Below, piece after piece: positions 1 to 8,104 of a DNA stretch of 32,554 nt. The notes beneath the pieces are model-generated. The model had not been told where the DNA came from and did not search any database. It saw nothing but the letters and a program-made list of their open reading frames with translations. The position numbers and the translations under genes are program-made. The first letter of the stretch is position 1, and every line of letters starts with the position of its first letter. The stretch lies in NCBI GenBank assembly GCA_001563325.1, contig LRSK01000232.1, positions 1-32,554 of the forward strand, read 5' to 3'. Source of the DNA: Candidatus Thorarchaeota archaeon SMTZ1-83. Its GTDB lineage: Archaea > Asgardarchaeota > Thorarchaeia > Thorarchaeales > Thorarchaeaceae.

Positions 1-495
1 TGACCGTTTCACAACATGCCAATCGGTATGATGAAGATTGACGGTCATCTCAGATTGGTTCACCTCAAGCTCGATGAAGCTTGCATCTTGAACCCCTGCC
101 CAGCCACCGGTGGCTCCAGAAATCGTTCCCGGATTCAGGAAGAGCTTTCCATCATACAGGTCAATGGCTGGCTCGTGTGTGTGACCATGGACTCCAACGT
201 CTGCACCCACGTTCACCATGATTTCCCAAAACTGTTTGATATTGCCCCGTGGTCTGAACTGTGTGCCATGCAAGAGAAGGAAGGTCAGCTCCTCAATCTC
301 AACCTGTTCATGGATATTGAATGCTCGGCCATAGTCCATGTTGCCTTGAACTATGTAGCATTCAGGCAGATCAGGCATGGCGGCCCTCATCTCGGCCTCT
401 CGGACAAGGTCGCCGGTCACAAGGGCAAGATCGTAGTGAGAGTTCTGAATGTGAGCATAGAATTTCAACGCTCGACCTCCTGGACCTCGAGCCAT
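1..495 (-). CDS. Vps29/YfcE-like metallophosphoesterase, cut by left edge
   Basis: The minus strand is open from an ATG at 495 to the window edge (165 codons, C-terminus missing). It shows most of the calcineurin-like phosphoesterase motifs in order: VTGDLV near residue 26, QGNMDYG near 58, LLHG near 82, and VHGHTHEP near 108, followed by LFLNPGT. This matches the small YfcE/MJ0936/Vps29 group of archaeal phosphodiesterases. The family normally begins with a short strand ending in DxH, which supplies two metal ligands; here only about 27 residues precede the GD motif, no DxH is present, and an in-frame stop (that of the MutS-like gene) lies six codons upstream, so the start cannot move back. 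Either metal site 1 is lost, as in eukaryotic Vps29, or the gene is shortened. It begins 18 bp after the MutS-like gene and is probably cotranscribed with it. Confidence 0.75.
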   Translation of the reverse strand, partial: MARGPGGRALKFYAHIQNSHYDLALVTGDLVREAEMRAAMPDLPECYIVQGNMDYGRAFNIHEQVEIEELTFLLLHGTQFRPRGNIKQFWEIMVNVGADVGVHGHTHEPAIDLYDGKLFLNPGTISGATGGWAGVQDASFIELEVNQSEMTVNLHHTDWHVVKRS

Positions 496-513
496 TGCGC
501 TGTAGGCAGACCC

Positions 514-2775
514 TCAGATGTTATGTCGAGTCCCGGTGAGATTCCCTAGAATTCTCTCATATACTTCCCGCTTCTTGCCCTTAGACAGCTTTGTCAGTCG
601 CTCAACGATGAGCTCGGGGGTGCTCCTTGCAAGATAGCCGAAGCGTGGAGTCCTGTCCACAACAAGCTCGAGATTATCATCTAGCCCTTGTGCCTCGATT
701 CCGTCGATTCGAACAGGGGTGTCCGTGACTTCCTTGATTTCTCGTGCCATGTGACTGCAGATCACGGTGCAGCTTCTGGTATCGCGCTGCAGAATCTCAA
801 TGAGTCCTGCTATCACGTTGGCTGCGCTACCGGGCTCAGTGATTGCCTCAACCTCGTCAAACAGGGCCAGTTTGGGCTTCTCCGACGTGACTATGTCAGC
901 AAACTGCTTCAATGTAGTTTCGAATGCACCCGCACTCACCATGCCTCTGCTCTTGTAGAAGAAGTAGATCTCCTCAAATGGAGGCATGTACGCCTTGTTT
1001 GCAGGCACTGGTAGACCAGCCTGTGCCATCGTGGCAATCTGAGCAAGTGTCTGGATGGTTGTCGTCTTGCCACCGCTGTTTGCACCTGAGAGAAGCGTAC
1101 AATTCTCCCCATTCGTACCTGCTGGCTGGAAGGGGGTCTTGCCGATGGCATAGTCTATGGGCTGAACCTCGCCATGCTTTCCTCTCAACATACTCTCTGT
1201 AAGAGCCAGATTTCTGGCTCCTTGAACGCCAACTCCAGAGTATTCGGTTGAAATGGTAGGTGTTCGTAGGTCATACTCTCTACTGAACAATCCAACGGCA
1301 AGGAACAGATCGAAGTCCAAAAGGGTGCGTACTGCCTCTGTCACAGCCGGGGTCAGCTTCTCAAGTTGGCTTGACAACTTCTTGATGAGTCTGAACTGCC
1401 TGTCTGCAAAGAGCCTCCTGAGTCTGTCCTCAAGGTCATTAATCTGGCTTGAGACCATCTTCACAGGTAGAGCAATCTCTTCACTGATTATACCAGAAGC
1501 CCAGTCTGCTTCTTTCATGGTTAGACCAAGCATCTCCACCAGCTTGTCCTCAGCTTCTTGTATGGTAGAAGTGAAAGTTTCTACAATCTCAGCAGGAAGC
1601 ATGTTCCTCAGTGCGCTTCCCTCTGCTCCCTCTAATTCGGCGGACTGCAGAATAGAGATTATCTGCTGGCCCCCCAAAGTCACTTCGCTCTTGGAGATTC
1701 TATTCTTTATCTCTTCATTGAGCCACGCCTCGGTTTCAGCAATTGCAGTCGGAAATGCCTTCACGGCCCTTCTGTATCGATCAAGCTCGGCATCAACATC
1801 TTCAGCTAGATCGCCCTCTTCGTTGAGGTTCTTCAGAAGCTGTCCGACCTCTTTGAGGCTGTGAATTTCGATACTCTCAATGAAGCTCCGTACAGAGTCG
1901 TTCATCGGAAGATTCCCGAAGACATTCGCGAGCTTGGAAGTCGCATCAATGACTCGGTAATTTCTGGAGTAGAACCCTATCGTCCTCTCGGGTAAGACAT
2001 CGTCAATGGTCCAGTCTTTCCCCAGAATCTCCACATTGTCCAACATGTCAACAGAATCGTCATAGACTCCAAGTGGTGACATGTAGATGACTAGGTCATA
2101 CCCCTTTGCATAGTCTATGGCGTTCTCACCCTCGGATATGACGTACACTGGACACCAACGGTCCACGCCCTCACTCACGAGCTTGTCAAACACCTTCTCA
2201 TCATTTGTGATGATGACCCTTCCCTCAAGTCTGCGGGGCTTGATTCTTCTGTAGAGACCCCGGGTTTGACTCAAGTTCGCACGCAGGATTTCTTCCTGTT
2301 CTTCTGTGAGTTCATGAGCCATTTCGGAAGCGTCTGAGAAGTACTTCTGTCGCTCATGAATGATGTCAAGTTTGTCTGGGGGCAGGGGGAAGTATAGAAT
2401 CAGCTTATCCCTAGCATAGCTAGTGTTGGTATAGCCACGGATGATGCCTAGGACAGAGTCGAATATCTTTCTCGCATCAACACTTCTCAAGATCGTGTTG
2501 GCGCTAGCACCAAATTGTACCTCAAACGCAGCTTTGACGATGTTGATTGCTTGTTTGTCCCCAATTCCTGGCACGGCCGACACGAGGTCCAGACGCGAGT
2601 CCGTGATGACCTTGAGAGCGACTGCCTCATTGCCGAAGTGGTCAACAAGCGCCTTTCTTATCTTCTCACCTACACCTGGAATGTCCGAGAGACTCTCTAG
2701 ACTCAATCTTGTATCCCCTGAGTCGTGGCTGTTGTCTGCTGCAATGTACTCCTTAAAGACCTGACTCTCAGTCAA
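514..2775 (-). CDS. MutS-family ATPase with N-terminal helix-hairpin-helix motifs
   Basis: A 753-residue protein. Residues about 25-90 hold two helix-hairpin-helix motifs (IPGVGEKI and VPGIGDKQ), a non-specific DNA-binding module. The middle is long and helical, like the MutS lever/clamp region. The C-terminal third is the MutS ABC-type ATPase: Walker A GANSGGKTTT near residue 565, and Walker B LALFDEVEA near 638. The N-terminal mismatch-recognition domain of MutS1 (FxE motif) is not seen, and no Smr nuclease domain follows, so it is closer to the archaeal MutS5/MutS2-like proteins of uncertain function than to classical mismatch repair. Start is TTG at 2775, supported by an AGGAGG 9 bases upstream; there is no suitable ATG nearby. 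A role on branched DNA is inference from the family. Confidence 0.85.
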   Translation of the reverse strand: MTESQVFKEYIAADNSHDSGDTRLSLESLSDIPGVGEKIRKALVDHFGNEAVALKVITDSRLDLVSAVPGIGDKQAINIVKAAFEVQFGASANTILRSVDARKIFDSVLGIIRGYTNTSYARDKLILYFPLPPDKLDIIHERQKYFSDASEMAHELTEEQEEILRANLSQTRGLYRRIKPRRLEGRVIITNDEKVFDKLVSEGVDRWCPVYVISEGENAIDYAKGYDLVIYMSPLGVYDDSVDMLDNVEILGKDWTIDDVLPERTIGFYSRNYRVIDATSKLANVFGNLPMNDSVRSFIESIEIHSLKEVGQLLKNLNEEGDLAEDVDAELDRYRRAVKAFPTAIAETEAWLNEEIKNRISKSEVTLGGQQIISILQSAELEGAEGSALRNMLPAEIVETFTSTIQEAEDKLVEMLGLTMKEADWASGIISEEIALPVKMVSSQINDLEDRLRRLFADRQFRLIKKLSSQLEKLTPAVTEAVRTLLDFDLFLAVGLFSREYDLRTPTISTEYSGVGVQGARNLALTESMLRGKHGEVQPIDYAIGKTPFQPAGTNGENCTLLSGANSGGKTTTIQTLAQIATMAQAGLPVPANKAYMPPFEEIYFFYKSRGMVSAGAFETTLKQFADIVTSEKPKLALFDEVEAITEPGSAANVIAGLIEILQRDTRSCTVICSHMAREIKEVTDTPVRIDGIEAQGLDDNLELVVDRTPRFGYLARSTPELIVERLTKLSKGKKREVYERILGNLTGTRHNI

Positions 2776-2842
2776 CTCAAGTCGCCTCCTCGCTGAGTTA
2801 AGACCTGTTAATCTCTGAAGACGAAGATTCTCCTCCTATTGT

Positions 2843-2983
2843 CTACACGAGTTCATTGAAAAGCTCCTTCAAAACCATTAGTTTGGCGCGCTCAGTAGCC
2901 CAGTTGCTGTAGACGGCCTTGGAAAATCCGGGCTCATACGAGCTTGTGCGCGCAAGATTCGAGAGAGAGGGGAAGTCTGGTCC
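2843..2983 (-). other. Short open frame between proS and the MutS-like gene
   Basis: A 46-codon minus-strand frame with no start codon except a late ATG. Its translation (ending AKLMVLKELFNELV) has protein-like composition and could be the tail of a decayed gene. It resembles nothing I recognise. The upstream stop lies in the loop of the hairpin at 2976-2999. Apart from this and the hairpin, 2776-3007 shows nothing. Confidence 0.2.
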
Positions 2984-2999
2984 CTAAAACGGGACCAGA
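2976..2999 (-). terminator. Perfect hairpin after proS
   Basis: TCTGGTCCC and GGGACCAGA form a perfect 9-bp stem with a 6-base loop, 8 bp past the proS stop. On the minus strand a pyrimidine run (CTTCCCCTCTCTCTC) follows. It probably marks the 3' end or a processing point of the proS transcript. Archaeal termination usually depends on U-runs rather than stems, so the function is tentative. Confidence 0.45.
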
Positions 3000-3007
3000 A
3001 CACTTGG

Positions 3008-4489
3008 CTAGTACGATCGCGCTATGTAGACAATCTCCTTGGCGACCGCACCACAGAATGGGCATATACCCTCAGGAGTCTCCTCTAAGTCCATTCTAGT
3101 CCCGCGTATCTCGCCGCCGACTCTGTCCTTAAGCTCCTCAGCACAGGCTAGTCCTTCCATCTCTGTACTGCAGAAAGGAGTTCTAGCAATCTTGCCGTTT
3201 TCGAGCGCATCAGCAATCTCTCCTTCACTTTCTGCGTCCACCACTAGATCAGTGAACCTTGCCTCTGCTTGGGATCTCAGGGTCTGGTCTATCTCCGCTC
3301 CGAGGCGTGAGACCCTCTTCTTGAGCTCCTTCAAGCCTACGCTCTCTCGTTTCATAGTGTCTCTGCGAAAGACCACGACCTTGTTCTGCTTCATGTCCCT
3401 GGGACCGGCTTCAATCCGGATGGGGACACCCTTCATCTCCCAGTAGTTATACTTCCAGCCGGGAGTGGCATCAGAGTCATCAAGGTTGACACGGAAACCT
3501 GCCTTGCTCAGTGTGCGCTCAATCTTCCTGCAGTACTTCAAGACCTCATCTGCGCTCCTGTCTGTGAATATGGGCACGATGACGACTTGATAGGGGGACA
3601 ACTTGAAGGGAAAGCGAAGACCCTTGTCGTCACCGTGAATCGATATCATTGCTCCAAAGATTCTTGAAACTGCTGGACCGTAGCAGGTCTGCCATGCATA
3701 GACAGTTTCGTTCTTCTCATTGAGAAATGCGATATCGAAGGCTCTAGCAAAGTTGTCACCCAAGTCATGGGTCGAAGGTAGTTGAATCACCTTTCCATCA
3801 GGCATCATAGTGTCAGCCGCATAGGTGTTTAGCCCACCTGGGAATTTGTCCCACTGAGTCCTCTTGAAGACGAAGACGGGGACTCCATAGTCGCCGGCCA
3901 CAACTTCCATCGTGGTCTCAATGTCTTCCATAACCTGCGCTAAGACTTCCTCATGAGTCGCAAACACATTGTGGCTTTCAATCCACAGAAATTCACGTCC
4001 CCTCAAGAACGGGCGAGTGCTCTTGACCTCGGACCTGAAGATGGAACAACGTTGATACCTCTTTAGGGGCATGTCACGCCAACTTCTAACCCAGAGCGAG
4101 TACATGGGATAGATTGCTGTCTCGCTCGTAGGCCTTAGCGCCAGTGGTTCCTCCAGTTTCTCACCGTCGCCAATCTCCTTTATCCAAAACACCTGAGGTG
4201 AAAAGCCCTCGACGTGTTGAGCCTCTTTCATAAGATTGCTCTCAGGAATCACGGTAGGAAATAGCATGGGCAGGTGACCCTTTCGTTTCAGGACCGTTTC
4301 CAGTATGTCGAACATGATGTCCATAGTCATGTAGCTCCATGGTGGAAACGGAGTGAATCCCTTGACACCATATCGGATGTCTGCAAGTTCTGCGACTCTG
4401 CAGATCTCGCCATACCAATCAGGGAAATTCTTCTCTTTGCTTATATTGAAGATGACTTGTGCATCTTCTTTCTGGTCACTGCTGCTCAT
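3008..4489 (-). CDS. proS: Prolyl-tRNA synthetase, archaeal/eukaryotic type
   Basis: Charges tRNA-Pro in the cytoplasm. A 493-residue class II synthetase. Motif 1 region ends LFPTVIPESNL (about 77-86); motif 2 spans LRPTSETAIYPMYSLW and RSEVKSTRPFLRGREF (about 118-167); motif 3 lies in GLRFPFKLSPYQVVIVPIF, running into the HGTP anticodon-binding domain. The C-terminal domain has CPFCG and an earlier Cys pair, the zinc-binding extension of the short archaeal-type ProRS; the chain ends in Tyr as is typical of this type. I use the ATG at 4489 (MSSSDQKED); an upstream in-frame ATG at 4555 would add 22 residues that do not look conserved. A TATA-like TTTAAATA at 4616-4623 suggests its own promoter and a leader of about 100 nt. 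Confidence 0.97.
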   Translation of the reverse strand: MSSSDQKEDAQVIFNISKEKNFPDWYGEICRVAELADIRYGVKGFTPFPPWSYMTMDIMFDILETVLKRKGHLPMLFPTVIPESNLMKEAQHVEGFSPQVFWIKEIGDGEKLEEPLALRPTSETAIYPMYSLWVRSWRDMPLKRYQRCSIFRSEVKSTRPFLRGREFLWIESHNVFATHEEVLAQVMEDIETTMEVVAGDYGVPVFVFKRTQWDKFPGGLNTYAADTMMPDGKVIQLPSTHDLGDNFARAFDIAFLNEKNETVYAWQTCYGPAVSRIFGAMISIHGDDKGLRFPFKLSPYQVVIVPIFTDRSADEVLKYCRKIERTLSKAGFRVNLDDSDATPGWKYNYWEMKGVPIRIEAGPRDMKQNKVVVFRRDTMKRESVGLKELKKRVSRLGAEIDQTLRSQAEARFTDLVVDAESEGEIADALENGKIARTPFCSTEMEGLACAEELKDRVGGEIRGTRMDLEETPEGICPFCGAVAKEIVYIARSY

Positions 4490-4615
4490 GGTATCTACTC
4501 CTGTGATTTGATTGCGACATAGAGCACTGGCTAGGACAGAGAAATAGCATTTCATTCCATCGGAACGTGTTCACCTAGCATTTACGTTCACCAACAGACA
4601 GTCGTTCTGTGTCCG

Positions 4616-4623
4616 TATTTAAA
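4616..4623 (-). promoter_or_regulatory. TATA-like box upstream of proS
   Basis: TTTAAATA on the minus strand. Transcription would start near 4593, leaving a leader of about 100 nt before proS. The leader carries two GGTGAAC copies (4569-4575 and 4586-4592 on the minus strand) of unknown meaning. Confidence 0.4.
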
Positions 4624-4638
4624 GTCTGCTGTGTACTG

Positions 4639-5163
4639 TCACCGCTTGGTGGTGACCTCGCCGACTTCTCGTATCCTATCGTCCAGCTTGTGTTCTTTGA
4701 TTATCTTCGCAACCGAATCAGGTACCAGAGTTTCCCATTCGGGATTGTCCCAGCCAATGAGGTTTCTAATGTTTTTGGCACTGTAGGTGTTTCTCTCAAG
4801 AAGGTCTGTTTCATCCACCTCGACTCCAGCTGCCTTCAACAGACTTTGAACAAGCGGATTATGGGTATAGGCCTTCTTGAAGTATGGTACAAAACTTCTC
4901 AAGTGGGAGACCCACAGTGGATGGATGTTGATGTCTGCGAGGGGAATGATATCAATGCGGGCAAGGGGAAGCCCCTCCTCGATGAGCGCTCCCTTCATGA
5001 ACATGACCCTCTCCCCGCCTGTGAAGGGGTTATTCGGTGTATGTGAATATTGAGCGCTACCTATGACAATGATCAGATCCTCTTTCTTCTCCAGAATCTG
5101 ACTGACTGAATAGATGTGTCCTTTGTGGACTGGTTGGAAGCGCCCGATGAATGCAGACCTCAT
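4639..5163 (-). CDS. nadM: Nicotinamide-nucleotide adenylyltransferase (archaeal NadM)
   Basis: Makes NAD from NMN and ATP. A 174-residue nucleotidyltransferase of the archaeal NadM type, the usual family length. The nucleotide-binding motif GRFQPVHKGH is at residues 7-16, and SAKNIRNLI near 130 occupies the position of the second phosphate-binding motif (usually SGTxIR-like, here SAKNIR). An in-frame ATG at 5253 would add 30 basic residues before the first strand; I start at the ATG at 5163, where MRSAFIGRFQP matches the family's N-terminus. A TATA-like CTTATTACG (5191-5197, minus) lies about 30 bp upstream, consistent with a leaderless or near-leaderless message. Divergent from rtcA. Confidence 0.93.
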   Translation of the reverse strand: MRSAFIGRFQPVHKGHIYSVSQILEKKEDLIIVIGSAQYSHTPNNPFTGGERVMFMKGALIEEGLPLARIDIIPLADINIHPLWVSHLRSFVPYFKKAYTHNPLVQSLLKAAGVEVDETDLLERNTYSAKNIRNLIGWDNPEWETLVPDSVAKIIKEHKLDDRIREVGEVTTKR

Positions 5164-5268
5164 CTTTACCGCAACCGAACGGGTGGTGTGACGTAATAAG
5201 GCTTCGGCAGCGGTACGACGAACGGAAGTCCTTAACTGTCTGAGCCCCATCAAGGGCGTAGGGTCACC

Positions 5269-6333
5269 ATGATGATAGAGATTGATGGCTCCTATGGTGA
5301 GGGAGGAGGACAGATACTGCGCACATCAATTGCGTTGTCAGCACTCACGATGCGTCCAGTAAGAGTCAGCAAAATACGTGCAGGTCGTCCAAAACCAGGC
5401 CTCAAAAGACAACACATGGCGGGTATCGACATCATCGCTCAATTGGTGGATGCAAAGGTGAGCGGGCTGGAGGTCGGAAACACAATCGTAGAATTCTCAC
5501 CTCGAACGAGGAGAGGGGGGGACTACATCTATGATGTTGGAACGGCTGGATCAATCTCGCTAATACTTCAGGCGGCTCTACCAACTGCGGCTCTTGCCCC
5601 TGAACCTATCAGGTTGAACCTCACAGGAGGGACTGATGTTTCGTGGAGCCCCCCTATAGACTACATGCGGGCAGTCTTCGCGCATTCGCTTCGGAGAATG
5701 GGTCTGCATGTTGAGATATCTGTAAGAAAGAGAGGCCACTTTCCAAGAGGGGGAGGAAGCGTGTTGTGTACGATTACACCCGTAGAAGAACTCACTGCGC
5801 TTGATCTTGTGGACTTTGGTGACATCATAGGAGTCAGTGGCATCTCGCATTGTGTAAGACTGCCGCCACATGTTGCTAGACGACAGGCTGATTCAGCACA
5901 TTCGGTGTTACGCGAGAGCGGGATAGAACAGATTATGATTGACGTGGAGTCCTATCAAAAGAACGAGGACAGACACCTAGGACCAGGAAGTGGCATTGTC
6001 ATTTGGGCAGAGTCAGAAAAGGGTGCAAGAATTGGAGCTGACAGGCTCGGGGAGAGAGGAAAGCCTGCCGAGGATGTGGGTTCAGAATGCGCCCATCGGC
6101 TGATTGATGAACTCTCCACAGGGTTGGCCGTCGATTCTCACCTATGTGATATGCTGGTCCCCTACATGTTGTTAGCTAAGGGCACGAGCGAGATAGGCGT
6201 GACCAAGATCACACAGCACCTGGAAACCAACCTGTGGGTAGCTCAGAAGTTGCTGGATGCGGATGTTTCTCTCAAGGGAAAAACTGGGGGGCCTGGGAAG
6301 CTAACTGTCAGAGGGGTCGGATTCTCTCTGTGA
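5269..6333 (+). CDS. rtcA: RNA 3'-terminal phosphate cyclase
   Basis: Converts RNA 3'-phosphate ends to 2',3'-cyclic phosphates with ATP, through an adenylated His intermediate. A 354-residue protein of normal family length. The N-terminal EIDGSYGEGGGQILRTS signature is at residues 4-20, AGRPKPGLKRQH at about 38-49, the HFPRGGG loop near 161-167, and the candidate catalytic His is in ITQHLETNLW near residue 313. Two adjacent ATGs (5269, 5272) are possible starts. Its last 33 bp overlap the end of the convergent NOG1 gene, so both 3' ends code on both strands. TTAACT at 5232-5237 is a weak TATA candidate. Confidence 0.95.
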   Translation: MMIEIDGSYGEGGGQILRTSIALSALTMRPVRVSKIRAGRPKPGLKRQHMAGIDIIAQLVDAKVSGLEVGNTIVEFSPRTRRGGDYIYDVGTAGSISLILQAALPTAALAPEPIRLNLTGGTDVSWSPPIDYMRAVFAHSLRRMGLHVEISVRKRGHFPRGGGSVLCTITPVEELTALDLVDFGDIIGVSGISHCVRLPPHVARRQADSAHSVLRESGIEQIMIDVESYQKNEDRHLGPGSGIVIWAESEKGARIGADRLGERGKPAEDVGSECAHRLIDELSTGLAVDSHLCDMLVPYMLLAKGTSEIGVTKITQHLETNLWVAQKLLDADVSLKGKTGGPGKLTVRGVGFSL

Positions 6334-7377
6334 AACTTGGGCTACAAACTCATCCACCGAATCTTGGAGAGAGACCAAGTCCACCTCTTCAAGAGCGTCG
6401 TTCATCAGCTCTTGAACCCCTTTGCCTTCGATAGCAATCATCTCATGAGCTCCTGGCACCTTCTTCCTCGCCAGCTCAAGCTGCTCGGGCGGAGTGATGT
6501 CGATCTTGTTCAAAACAACGAGAAGAGGATTCAAGGGAAACGTCCTTTGAACCTCCCTGTATAGACTGAGCTGGTCGTTGAGACCCCAGCCACAGGCCTC
6601 GGAGGGGTCCAGCATGAAGATGATGACATGAGCGAGGTACTTCAGTGCGGCAATCGCCTGTCTCTCAATCTCATTCCGTTCTGACATTGGCCTATCCAGT
6701 ATTCCAGGCGTGTCAATAATCTGGACGCTCTGATCTCCAATGGTGAGATGGCCGATTATTACTTTCTTGGTAGTGAAGGGATAGTGTGCAATCTCTGGCT
6801 CGGCCGTTGAAACAGCCTTCACAAGAGTTGATTTGCCGACATTGGGGAAGCCTGCACATACTATGGTGGGAGAGTTGGGAGTTACACCGGGAAGTCGCGA
6901 CATGGTCTTTTTGGCCTCAATGATGAAATCCAAGTTTGAAGCTGTCGCGCGCACAATTGACGAGATTCTACCCTTGGCAGCCCTACGTGTCTTCTTCATC
7001 TGACGGAAGTCCTCTGCGAGCTTCAATGCTTCGAGATGGTTGTTGGTTATTTCGTCGATTGGAGGCGTACAGTTGTAGACAGCTCCAAGTGCCTGTTTCA
7101 GCTTATCAATCCCAACAAGAATCTCGGTGAGCTCGTGATAGAATGGATGTAGATGGTCCAGAGAAGGAAAACCCTCCACAGCCTCCTTCAGTTTGCCCTT
7201 GATATGCTTGGTGAACTCCTGAAGTCGTGTTATCTCTCGAATCCGGGTTCGCTCCACTCTCTTCAGTCTAAGAGAGCTCTTCATGCTCATACGGGTCGAC
7301 TTCTTCTGTGCAAAGTCGATAATCTCCTCTGCAGTCATTATGGTGGGGATCTTTGTGAAGGGATTCAACCACTGCAT
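6301..7377 (-). CDS. NOG1-family GTPase
   Basis: A 358-residue GTPase of the NOG1 family, which in eukaryotes acts in large ribosomal subunit assembly; a similar role in archaea is inferred. The N-terminal ~165 residues form the helical NOG1 domain. The G domain shows G1 GFPNVGKST (176-184), a Thr-containing switch I (HYPFTTKK, 198-205), G3 DTPG (222-225) and G4 NKID (290-293). Start is the ATG at 7377 (MQWLNPF); an internal ATG at residue 14 is also possible. Convergent with rtcA, overlapping it by 33 bp, and divergent from psmB over a 119-bp promoter region. Confidence 0.93.
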   Translation of the reverse strand: MQWLNPFTKIPTIMTAEEIIDFAQKKSTRMSMKSSLRLKRVERTRIREITRLQEFTKHIKGKLKEAVEGFPSLDHLHPFYHELTEILVGIDKLKQALGAVYNCTPPIDEITNNHLEALKLAEDFRQMKKTRRAAKGRISSIVRATASNLDFIIEAKKTMSRLPGVTPNSPTIVCAGFPNVGKSTLVKAVSTAEPEIAHYPFTTKKVIIGHLTIGDQSVQIIDTPGILDRPMSERNEIERQAIAALKYLAHVIIFMLDPSEACGWGLNDQLSLYREVQRTFPLNPLLVVLNKIDITPPEQLELARKKVPGAHEMIAIEGKGVQELMNDALEEVDLVSLQDSVDEFVAQVSQRESDPSDS

Positions 7378-7434
7378 ATCTCTCAGTCAATTCCTTTTCG
7401 GTCTTTGTCTGCACAAAAGGAACAGTTCAAAACG

Positions 7435-7443
7435 TTTTAAAAA
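7435..7443 (+). promoter_or_regulatory. TATA box for the proteasome beta operon
   Basis: TTTTAAAAA, 54 bp upstream of the psmB ATG; it would start transcription near 7465-7470. It overlaps a 10-bp palindrome AAAACGTTTT (7429-7438), a possible operator. Confidence 0.5.
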
Positions 7444-7455
7444 GAACCTACCTGA

Positions 7456-7486
7456 CCGTAATTCGGGCCAGAGCGCCCTACGGAGG
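7456..7486 (+). promoter_or_regulatory. Hairpin abutting the psmB Shine-Dalgarno
   Basis: CCGTA (7456-7460) pairs with TACGG (7479-7483), and inside it GGGC (7465-7468) pairs with GCCC (7475-7478). The GGAGG ribosome-binding site (7482-7486), 10 bases before the ATG, overlaps the last stem bases. If the transcript begins upstream of 7456 this could mask the site; with the start predicted from the TATA box, only the inner stem would be in the RNA. Confidence 0.35.
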
Positions 7487-7496
7487 ACCTCTTGTA

Positions 7497-8090
7497 ATGT
7501 CACTTCCTACTGGTGCGACCGTTGTTGGTATAAAGTGCAGCGATGGAGCTATTGTAGCTACCGACTCATTGATCAGCTGGGGAACGTTCATTCTCACGGA
7601 TAAGGGTGTCAAGGCATTCAAACTGTCTGACACCATAGTCTTGGCCTCTGCAGGGCTCACATCGGACTATCAGATGCTTGTCAGTCGGCTTCAAGCAAGT
7701 ATCAAACTCTATGAGCTGAATCAGAAGAGAGCCATCAGCGTGAAGGCGCTGTCCAAGATGGTGGCCAACACTCTGTATCAGCAGAAGATGGCACCTCTCT
7801 ACGTACAGACTGTCATAGTTGGGTTTGACACCGACGGCCCGGCACTCTATACACTAGACATGGGCGGGTCATTGATACCTGAAGAGTTTACAGCTGCCGG
7901 AAGTGGAACACAGACAGCCTTTGGTGTTCTTGAGAAGGACTACAAAGAGGGTCTGACGGTCAAGGAAGCGGAGAAGATAGCAGTTGCAGCAGTAAAGGCT
8001 GGAATATCCAGGGATGCCCAGTCTGGTGGCGAAATCCGCATTATGAGCGTCACCAAAGACGGTGTCGCTGAGCGAGTCGTAGAGAACTAG
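7497..8090 (+). CDS. psmB: Proteasome beta subunit, apparently catalytically inactive
   Basis: A 197-residue beta subunit of the 20S proteasome core. Active beta subunits self-cleave after a Gly to expose Thr1 (G|TTTVG). Here the junction reads PTGATVVGIK: the residue after Gly6 is Ala (codon GCG), so the Thr1 nucleophile is missing. The supporting active-site residues remain: Asp17 (residue 23, ATDS), Lys33 (residue 39), and the RDAQSGG segment holding Asp166/Ser169 equivalents. Non-catalytic beta subunits with Ala at this place are known in Sulfolobales, where they assemble with an active beta; eukaryotes likewise have inactive betas. A second, active beta gene should exist elsewhere in the genome. 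First gene of a plus-strand run to RibK; GGAGG lies 10 bases upstream. Confidence 0.93.
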   Translation: MSLPTGATVVGIKCSDGAIVATDSLISWGTFILTDKGVKAFKLSDTIVLASAGLTSDYQMLVSRLQASIKLYELNQKRAISVKALSKMVANTLYQQKMAPLYVQTVIVGFDTDGPALYTLDMGGSLIPEEFTAAGSGTQTAFGVLEKDYKEGLTVKEAEKIAVAAVKAGISRDAQSGGEIRIMSVTKDGVAERVVEN

Positions 8091-8104
8091 CGCGTGTGTC
8101 TTGA

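Noticed and set aside
16..549. Long plus-strand open frame at the left edge
   Set aside because: It is the antisense of the phosphoesterase, whose minus-strand frame carries clear GHTH and GNMD motifs.
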